DNA of 12,011 bases from DASWVC01 sp036401335 (lineage in GTDB: Bacteria > Verrucomicrobiota > Verrucomicrobiia > Chthoniobacterales > JAFAMB01), in assembly GCA_036401335.1 (NCBI GenBank), contig DASWVC010000123.1:1-12011 (forward strand). The letters are read 5' to 3'. Positions 7,079 to 12,011 of this stretch are shown in pieces (the stretch's first letter is position 1; each line of letters opens with the position of its first letter). Made by a program: the position numbers and the translations under genes. Under the pieces are notes generated by a model. That model was given only the letters and a program-made list of their open reading frames with translations. It searched no databases and was not told the DNA's origin.

Positions 7079-7153
7079 GCGGGTCGGGCGGCGTGGCGTC
7101 CGGGCGTGCAGGCCGGAAAAGGCGACACCGCCGAGGGAAAGGTTTACCGCAGA

Positions 7154-7168
7154 TTAGAATCATTCTTG
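7154..7168 (+). promoter_or_regulatory. PerR/Fur-type operator before the regulator-suf operon
   Basis: The 15-nt site TTAGAATCATTCTTG contains the perfect palindrome AGAAT-C-ATTCT. It matches the B. subtilis PerR box TTATAATNATTATAA at 10 of 14 defined positions, and two of the four differences are symmetrical (G and C). It sits 32 nt upstream of the GTG start of the Fur-family gene. TAGAAT at 7155-7160 matches the -10 consensus at 5 of 6 bases, so a bound repressor would cover it, though I see no good -35. Autoregulation and control of sufCBD is the natural reading. Confidence 0.55.
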
Positions 7169-7200
7169 CTTCCCGGGCCTCTCATGGCACGTTGTTAACC

Positions 7201-7620
7201 GTGAAAGGATCGCTTGAGGTTTCTCATTTGCTGGCTGGGCGGGGCATTCGCCTGACGCGCCAACGGGAGGAAATTTTCGGGATTCTGCTTCGGCAGCCCG
7301 ACCACCCGACGGCGGCCGACGTGTACGCTCGAGCCAAGGAACACATGCCGACGCTTTCACTGGCCACCGTTTACAACGGCCTTGAGGCCCTGGTGCGCAG
7401 CGGCCTTGTCAAACAGGTGAACCTGGACCGTGCTCCCACGCGCTTTTGTCCGAACCTGCAGGAGCACGGGCATTTTTTCTGTGAGGCGTGCGGAACGGTC
7501 TACGACGTCGAGGTTACCGCGCCGGGAACCTGGAAGTTACCCGCCGGGTTTGTGGTCTCGCAAGCGGAAGTTGCCCTTAAAGGGTGGTGTCCCCACTGTT
7601 CTCACCTAGCTTCTTTATGA
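7201..7620 (+). CDS. PerR-like Fur-family regulator of the suf operon
   Basis: From the GTG at 7201 the protein has 139 residues, the usual Fur-family size. The frame is open to 7075, but that extension would place the operator inside the gene and lacks family similarity. The winged-helix part contains LTRQREEIF and LSLATVYNGLEAL, the DNA-reading helix region. The structural zinc site is complete: Cys94 and Cys97 (CEAC), Cys130 and Cys133 (CPHC). Aligned without gaps to B. subtilis PerR over the metal-site region, with a shift of two, the regulatory site has His35 (PerR His37), His89 (91), His91 (93) and Asp102 (104), but Cys83 replaces Asp85. It is therefore PerR-like with an altered metal site. 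Its TGA overlaps the sufC ATG by 4 nt, which implies translational coupling and a role in controlling Fe-S assembly. The inducing signal (iron, peroxide or cluster status) is not known. Confidence 0.9.
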   Translation: MKGSLEVSHLLAGRGIRLTRQREEIFGILLRQPDHPTAADVYARAKEHMPTLSLATVYNGLEALVRSGLVKQVNLDRAPTRFCPNLQEHGHFFCEACGTVYDVEVTAPGTWKLPAGFVVSQAEVALKGWCPHCSHLASL

Positions 7621-8381
7621 GTGCCATTGTCATCCGCGACCTTTTTGTTTCGATTCACAAGCAAGAGATCATCCGTGGGCTCAACCTTGGATTTAAGCAG
7701 GGCGAAGTGCACGCCATCATGGGGCCAAACGGTTCCGGCAAGAGCACGCTTGCAAAAGTCATGTCCGGTCACCCGGATTATGAGGTCACGGGCGGCGACA
7801 TCCTGCTGGACGGCGAAAGCATTCTTGGCCTGGAACCGGATGAGCGTTCGCGCCGGGGTATCTTCATGGCGTTTCAATACCCGATGGAGATCCCTGGCGT
7901 AAGCAACGCGAACTTTCTGCGAGCGGCCTTGCAGGCCCGGCTTCCGGAAGGGGAAGAACTGGAAGCCACGGATTTTTACCGGCGTTTGTACGAGAAAATG
8001 GACCTTTTGGAGATGCGGCGCGAGTTCACTGCCCGGGCGGTCAACGAGGGGTTTTCCGGGGGTGAAAAGAAACGCAACGAAATCCTGCAACTGGCCATGC
8101 TGGAGCCGCGTTTCGCGGTGCTGGATGAGACCGACAGCGGCTTGGATATTGATGCTTTGAGAATTGTTGCCCACGGGGTGAACACCTTACGGGGGCCGAA
8201 CCTGGGCGTGTTGTTGATCACGCACTACCAGCGGTTGTTAAACTATATTATCCCGGATTACGTCCACGTGATGTCCCGGGGCAGAATTGTCCGGAGCGGC
8301 GGCAAGGATCTGGCGCTCGAACTTGAAGCGAGGGGCTACGATTGGCTGAGGGCCGATGAGCCGCAAACGGTAAACGCCTGA
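7617..8381 (+). CDS. sufC: SufC, ATPase of the SufBCD Fe-S assembly complex
   Basis: SufC is the cytosolic ABC-type ATPase that drives shape changes in SufB-SufD during Fe-S cluster assembly. The 254-residue protein has all motifs of an active ATPase: Walker A GPNGSGKS with Lys42; a Q-loop in AFQYPMEIPGV, the wording typical of SufC; signature FSGGEKKRNEI; Walker B FAVLDETDSGLD with catalytic Glu171; and the H-loop ITHYQRLL with His203. It has no membrane segments, as expected. The start ATG at 7617 overlaps the TGA of the regulator gene (ATGA), and sufB follows after 13 nt, so the genes form a tight operon. The order C-B-D differs from E. coli sufABCDSE, where B precedes C. An upstream frame extension of 11 codons lies inside the regulator gene and is not needed. 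Confidence 0.97.
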   Translation: MSAIVIRDLFVSIHKQEIIRGLNLGFKQGEVHAIMGPNGSGKSTLAKVMSGHPDYEVTGGDILLDGESILGLEPDERSRRGIFMAFQYPMEIPGVSNANFLRAALQARLPEGEELEATDFYRRLYEKMDLLEMRREFTARAVNEGFSGGEKKRNEILQLAMLEPRFAVLDETDSGLDIDALRIVAHGVNTLRGPNLGVLLITHYQRLLNYIIPDYVHVMSRGRIVRSGGKDLALELEARGYDWLRADEPQTVNA

Positions 8382-8394
8382 CGAAATTGAATTT

Positions 8395-9804
8395 ATGAGT
8401 ACTTCTACGCCATCCCTGGAGTTGGATCGCGACATCGGAAATTTCTTTTATGACGTTAAATCAACCCGAGACGCGGGCACTGGTCTGACCGAGAAGACCA
8501 TTGATTACATCGTTGACGCGAAAGCGGAGCCTGACTGGATCCGTGATTTCCGGAAACAGGCACTCCGCGTGTTCCGGGACAAGCCGCTGCCGACGAGTTG
8601 GGCGGGTGATGAACTGAGCGCGATCGATTTCGATGCCATCCGCTATTACCTGGCTTCGGGCGGGGCAACCAAGCGGACCTGGGAAGAAGTGCCGGATGAC
8701 ATCAAGCGGACGTTTGAACGTCTGGGCATCCCGGAGAGCGAACGAAAATTCCTGGCCGGGGTGGAAGCACAGTTTGATAGCGAAGCCGTCTACTCCAACA
8801 TCAAGAAAGCCGTTTCGGACCAGGGGGTAATCTTTGTTGGAAGCACCGAAGGGCTCAAAAACCACCCGGAAATTTTCCGGAAATGGTTTGGGAAAGTGAT
8901 CCCGACCGGTGACAACAAATTCAGCGCCTTGAACAGCGCCGTTTTCAGCGGCGGCAGTTTTATTTACGTCCCGCCGGGCGTGAAGGTGAAACACCCGTTG
9001 CAAGCCTATTTTCGAATCAACGCCGAAAACTTCGGGCAATTCGAACGCACCTTGATCATCGCGGATGAAGGGGCGGAACTGATGTACATGGAAGGCTGCA
9101 CGGCGCCCCGGTTTACCACGGCGACGCTCCATTCAGCGGTGGTTGAACTGGTTGCCCTCAAGGGTGCGAAGATTCAATACGTGACTGTGCAGAACTGGTC
9201 GCCAAACGTTTTCAATCTGGTCACCAAGCGTGGTCTGGCCATGGAAGAGGCGGAGATCAAATGGATCGATTGCAACATCGGTTCGCGTTTGACCATGAAG
9301 TACCCGGGCGTGGTCTTGAAAGGGCGCAAAGCGCGGGGGGAGGTCATCAGCATCGCGTTGGCCAACGACGGCCAGCACCAGGACACCGGTGCCAAGATGG
9401 TTCATGCCGCCGACGAAACGACGAGCAACATCGTTTCCAAAAGCATCAGCGTTGGCAAGGGACGGGCAACCTACCGCGGATTGGTTCACGTTCCTAAGCA
9501 TCTGAAGGGTTGCAAGAACAACACTGAGTGCGACGCCCTCTTGATCAATTCTCAGAGCCGGACGGACACGTACCCTGCGATCACGGTGCGCGGGACCGGG
9601 AACTCGACCCAGCATGAAGCGTCGGTGAGCCAGATCAGCGCCGAGCAGATTTTCTACATGCAGCAGCGGGGTTTGAGCGAAGGCCAGGCCATGAGCCTCG
9701 CCGTGAACGGGTTCGTCAATGACCTCGTCCGTCAGTTCCCGATGGAGTACAGCGTGGAGCTGAAACGCCTGATCGACCTCGAGATGGAGGGGTCAGTCGG
9801 TTAA
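8395..9804 (+). CDS. sufB: SufB, Fe-S cluster scaffold subunit
   Basis: SufB is the subunit of the SufBCD complex that receives sulfur and helps build the nascent cluster at its interface with SufD. The protein has 469 residues, near the family norm (E. coli 495), and matches over its whole length. Family segments include FVGSTEGLKNHPEI, FSGGSFIYVPPGVKV, the MEGCTAP motif with Cys235 (by motif, E. coli Cys254), and TECDALLIN with Cys379 (E. coli Cys405, the proposed cluster and sulfur acceptor). Glu408 in QHEASVSQIS corresponds to the conserved E. coli Glu434. A further Cys373 lies six residues before Cys379. The C terminus has the SufB/SufD shared motif QIFYMQQRGLSEGQA. The ATG has no Shine-Dalgarno sequence, so translation may depend on coupling to sufC 13 nt upstream. 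It pairs with sufD downstream. Confidence 0.97.
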   Translation: MSTSTPSLELDRDIGNFFYDVKSTRDAGTGLTEKTIDYIVDAKAEPDWIRDFRKQALRVFRDKPLPTSWAGDELSAIDFDAIRYYLASGGATKRTWEEVPDDIKRTFERLGIPESERKFLAGVEAQFDSEAVYSNIKKAVSDQGVIFVGSTEGLKNHPEIFRKWFGKVIPTGDNKFSALNSAVFSGGSFIYVPPGVKVKHPLQAYFRINAENFGQFERTLIIADEGAELMYMEGCTAPRFTTATLHSAVVELVALKGAKIQYVTVQNWSPNVFNLVTKRGLAMEEAEIKWIDCNIGSRLTMKYPGVVLKGRKARGEVISIALANDGQHQDTGAKMVHAADETTSNIVSKSISVGKGRATYRGLVHVPKHLKGCKNNTECDALLINSQSRTDTYPAITVRGTGNSTQHEASVSQISAEQIFYMQQRGLSEGQAMSLAVNGFVNDLVRQFPMEYSVELKRLIDLEMEGSVG

Positions 9805-9870
9805 TCCATGGCTTTAATCATGCCCGCTTGCCGGCCCACGTCACGGCCGGACGCGGGCTGCGCAACCATT

Positions 9871-11166
9871 ATGTCTACCGCAACCGCGCCGCCTTCTCTT
9901 CTGTTACCTGGTGCCGTCCGTTCGGAGTCCCCTCCCTGGTTCCAGGAACTGCAGGCGGCAGCGTGGGCGGAGTTTAAATCCCTGCCGTTGCCGGCCCGGA
10001 CGGACGAAACCTGGCGTTATTCTTCCCTGAAAGCCTTGTCCCTGGACGGGTATTCGACCGCCTCGGAAACATCGGCCGACGTCCGGGACCTGGTGGCCGA
10101 GCGGGCGCTGCGTCGGCGGGCGGGCCGAATGGTTTTCGTGAACGATCGTCTGACGGCCATCGACGACCCGGATCCGTCGCTGAAAGACCGAGGCGTGGTG
10201 TTCACCTCCCTGGAAGAGGCCCTTGGCACCCACGGGGAGTTGTTGCGGAAGCATTTCATGTCGCAACCTGCCCGCCTCGGTTCACAAAAATTTGCGGCGT
10301 TGCACCGGGCTTTGGTGCGGGCCGGAACGTTCTTGTATGTGCCGCAGGGGGTTGAGCTGCCCCAGCCTTTCGAGGTGTTTCACTTTGTTGACGGTGAAAA
10401 TGCATCCGTTTTCCCGCACACCCTGGTTATCGCCGAGCCACTGAGCAAGGTGGCGCTGGTGGATCACTTTATTTCTTTGGATGCAAGCGCGCCCGGGTTC
10501 GCCTGCGGAGTGAATGACCTGATCGTCCGGGATCAAGCGAAGCTCGCTTACACCAGTGTGCAGGATTGGAGCCAAGCCTTTGTTTCCGTGCAGATCAATT
10601 CAACCCTGGTGGGGCGGGATGCCCGGGCCATGAACCTCGCGCTCAATTTCGGCGGCCGTTATTCGCGGCTGGAAAGTGTGAGCCGCCTGGAGGCAGAGGG
10701 AGGCCGCAGCGACATGCTGGCGGTCACCGTGGCGGGGCAGGACCAAGAATTTGACCAGCGCACCCACCAGGACCATTTAAAGCCGAACACAACCAGCGAT
10801 CTCCTTTACAAGAACGCGCTTTTTGACGATGCCCGCACCATCTTTTCAGGCCTGATTAAGGTCGAACCGGGTGCGCACCGGACCGACGCTTACCAAAAGG
10901 TTCGTAATCTTCTTTTGAGTGAGAACGCGGAAGCGAATTCCTTACCCGGCCTGGAAATCCTGGCCGACGATGTGCGGTGCACGCATGGCGCCACTTCCGG
11001 CCAAATTGAAGAGGAAGAATTGTTTTACCTCAAGAGCCGCGGAATTCCTTTGCCGGCAGCGCAGCGATTGATCGTACGGGGATTCCTGAACGAGGTGCTT
11101 GACCGTTTAGATAACCCGGAGCTCCAGGAACACCTCCGGTCGGAGGTCGACCGGCACCTTTTGTGA
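9871..11166 (+). CDS. sufD: SufD, Fe-S assembly complex subunit
   Basis: SufD is the paralogue of SufB that forms a heterodimer with it and binds SufC, and is thought to assist iron entry. From the ATG at 9871 (MSTATAPPS) the protein has 431 residues, close to E. coli SufD (423). An in-frame ATG at 9808, only 3 nt after sufB, would add 21 residues that look unlike the family; the choice is uncertain, since neither start has a well-placed Shine-Dalgarno sequence. Family features are an N-terminal helical part with TDETWRYSSL, the beta-helix core, and VRCTHGATSGQIEEEELFYL, in which His372 should match the functionally important E. coli His360. QRTHQDHLKPNTTSDLLYKN is also characteristic. As the last gene of the visible operon it is followed by a 363-nt gap. 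No sufS follows. Confidence 0.95.
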   Translation: MSTATAPPSLLLPGAVRSESPPWFQELQAAAWAEFKSLPLPARTDETWRYSSLKALSLDGYSTASETSADVRDLVAERALRRRAGRMVFVNDRLTAIDDPDPSLKDRGVVFTSLEEALGTHGELLRKHFMSQPARLGSQKFAALHRALVRAGTFLYVPQGVELPQPFEVFHFVDGENASVFPHTLVIAEPLSKVALVDHFISLDASAPGFACGVNDLIVRDQAKLAYTSVQDWSQAFVSVQINSTLVGRDARAMNLALNFGGRYSRLESVSRLEAEGGRSDMLAVTVAGQDQEFDQRTHQDHLKPNTTSDLLYKNALFDDARTIFSGLIKVEPGAHRTDAYQKVRNLLLSENAEANSLPGLEILADDVRCTHGATSGQIEEEELFYLKSRGIPLPAAQRLIVRGFLNEVLDRLDNPELQEHLRSEVDRHLL

Positions 11167-11265
11167 GGAGCATCCCGCAGGGTCTGACGCTTTTCTTAGC
11201 AGCAGCCAAGCAGGCGCCGCCGGGTGGTTTTTCTGCGGTCTGTTTAAAACCGGTCGATAAAGAGA

Positions 11266-11312
11266 GCAGCCAGCCGGAGTTTTTTCTGACACAAGGCTCC
11301 GGCGCTGGGCTG
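11266..11312 (+). repeat. Imperfect hairpin downstream of sufD
   Basis: GCCGGAG (11273-11279) pairs with CTCCGGC (11297-11303), and further outer pairs such as CAG with CTG form with small bulges. The 17-nt loop starts with TTTTTT. Because the T run is in the loop and not after the stem, it does not look like a standard terminator on the plus strand. It may still stabilise or end the suf transcript. Confidence 0.35.
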
Positions 11313-11422
11313 TTCAAGAATGTGCATTTTGTCGTGGGAAACAGGAACTGGAAGGTTTTATTTAGTACCCGAGGCTTCGTAAACGCCGGCAAAGCCGAAG
11401 TAAAAGGCGGGAAAGGTGATTG

Positions 11423-11435
11423 GCAGGAAACCTGC
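11423..11435 (+). repeat. Small perfect hairpin upstream of the ExbB-type gene
   Basis: GCAGG and CCTGC form a 5-bp stem closed by an AAA loop, with a possible sixth G-U pair outside. No T run follows. It is compact enough to form in RNA, but its role is unknown and it could be chance. Confidence 0.25.
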
Positions 11436-11481
11436 TGTATAGGTCCAACTGCCACTCGATAGCGATTAGAGATCTGTAAGG

Positions 11482-11508
11482 TTGAACGTTTAGCAGGAAA
11501 AATATTAC
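11482..11508 (+). promoter_or_regulatory. Possible promoter of the ExbB-type gene
   Basis: TTGAAC (11482-11487) resembles a -35 and TATTAC (11503-11508) a weak -10, with a 15-nt spacer that is shorter than ideal. It lies in an AT-rich block 22 nt before the ATG at 11530. A promoter is expected here because the gene is separated from sufD by 363 nt. Confidence 0.3.
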
Positions 11509-11529
11509 CCGAGAGCAGTACTATCTAAT

Positions 11530-12011
11530 ATGGTCCATTTTTTACCGCATATTGGTCCGCTTCTCGCCGCCGGGGCGCAGACGTTGACGCAGCACGACAT
11601 TCCGCCCTGGGCCAAGGGCAATTTCATCCTGGAGAAGTTTTTTCAGGGCGGCGTGATCATGTACCCGATTATCGCGGTCCTGGTGGTGGCGATCGCGGTG
11701 GTGCTTGAACGGACCGTCTGGTGGATGGTTGAACGGGCGCGGCGTGACCCTAACCGTCTTGACCAGATTTATGCCGCCCTTGAACAAGGCAACTTACCGG
11801 CAGCTTCAAACCTTGCCCGCGCCTCGAAAGATCCGCTCATCCGCACGGTGTGGCACGGCATTAACCATGTCCATGCGTCAACGGAGGGGGCCTTGCAGGT
11901 GGCTACAGGGGTGGAGCTCCAACGGGCCGGCCGTTTCATGTCCGTAATGGATACGGTGATCACGCTGGCCCCGCTGTTGGGGTTGCTCGGCACCGTCACC
12001 GGGATCATGGC
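11530..12011 (+). CDS. ExbB/TolQ/MotA-family proton channel protein, 3' partial
   Basis: The frame is open from the ATG at 11530 to the window end; 160 residues are visible. A first membrane helix lies at about residues 42-59 (VIMYPIIAVLVVAIAVVL), followed by a charged cytoplasmic stretch (about 60-138) with LERTVWW and ALEQGNLPAASNLARASKDPL, which fits the cytoplasmic domain of this family. The second helix begins at about residue 142 and carries LAPLLGLLGTVTGIM, the hallmark of MotA/TolQ/ExbB proteins. These proteins form an inner-membrane proton channel that powers TonB-dependent uptake (ExbB), envelope constriction (TolQ) or flagellar rotation (MotA). Residues 1-40 are a variable N-terminal region. 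Size and layout favour ExbB or TolQ, and an ExbD/TolR gene would be expected just outside the window. If it is ExbB, iron uptake next to an Fe-S assembly operon would make sense, but this is inference. Confidence 0.9.
   Translation, partial: MVHFLPHIGPLLAAGAQTLTQHDIPPWAKGNFILEKFFQGGVIMYPIIAVLVVAIAVVLERTVWWMVERARRDPNRLDQIYAALEQGNLPAASNLARASKDPLIRTVWHGINHVHASTEGALQVATGVELQRAGRFMSVMDTVITLAPLLGLLGTVTGIM

Larger units (their letters stand above)
11167..11529. other. 363-nt stretch without a convincing gene
   Basis: This stretch between sufD and the ExbB-type gene has lower GC than its flanks. A frame of 99 codons starts with the GTG overlapping the sufD stop, but its product has no recognisable domain and a composition unlike the neighbours. 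I see several inverted repeats (one at 11266-11312, one at 11423-11435, and GGCTT/AAGCC around 11375-11397). None is followed by a T run, so no clear intrinsic terminator for the suf operon is visible. The last 60 nt are AT-rich and probably contain the promoter of the next gene. Confidence 0.6.

Noticed and set aside
7602..8174. Minus-strand open frame of 190 codons opposite sufC
   Set aside because: Entirely antisense to sufC, with no known motif.
8461..9132. Long minus-strand open frame of 223 codons inside sufB
   Set aside because: It is antisense to a strongly conserved gene; the frame stays open because of GC-rich codon use and its product has no recognisable domain.
11163..11462. 99-codon frame starting at a GTG that overlaps the sufD stop
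   Set aside because: The overlap looks like coupling, but the product has no domain, an odd composition, and spans several inverted repeats. It is kept as unassigned spacer.
1..12011. CRISPR arrays, tRNA or rRNA genes, transposases, phage or toxin-antitoxin genes
   Set aside because: I looked for regular repeats, cloverleaf-like segments and the typical protein motifs and found none.

Overview
This GC-rich window holds ordinary bacterial chromosomal genes. I see no rRNA, tRNA, CRISPR array, insertion sequence or phage gene. Gene content suggests a Gram-negative bacterium: a lipoprotein, an ExbB/TolQ-type protein and secreted proteins. The Fur-family gene followed by sufC-sufB-sufD, the poor Shine-Dalgarno sequences and the repeat debris make me think of Verrucomicrobiota or a relative. 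That placement is an inference from gene content, not from a marker gene.

Left part (1-2958): the C-terminal part of a membrane sensor histidine kinase (HAMP, PAS, HisKA, HATPase), whose start lies outside the window. It meets tail to tail, with an 8-nt overlap, a small RNase III-domain protein of the Mini-III type on the minus strand. An exported beta-lactamase-fold serine hydrolase follows on the plus strand.

Middle minus-strand block (3087-6211): in transcription order, a single-domain response regulator, an APC-superfamily amino acid permease, and an exported protein of unknown function. The last two are 71 nt apart and probably cotranscribed.

Right part (6419-12011, plus strand): a tiny lipoprotein, a DgkA-type lipid kinase, then the core of the window, a PerR-like Fur-family regulator overlapping sufC by 4 nt, followed by sufB and sufD. 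SufB, SufC and SufD together form the scaffold that assembles Fe-S clusters. The regulator has a palindromic PerR/Fur-type box just upstream of its GTG start, which suggests an autoregulated operon that tunes Fe-S assembly to metal or peroxide. The cysteine desulfurase (SufS) and sulfur-transfer partners are not in the window. After a 363-nt stretch without a convincing gene, an ExbB/TolQ/MotA-type proton channel gene begins and runs off the right end.

The most notable observation is that the PerR-like regulator keeps every PerR metal ligand except one: the position of B. subtilis Asp85 is a cysteine. I did not find clear evidence of a wholly new system. The uncharacterised exported protein behind the permease is the best candidate for unknown biology.
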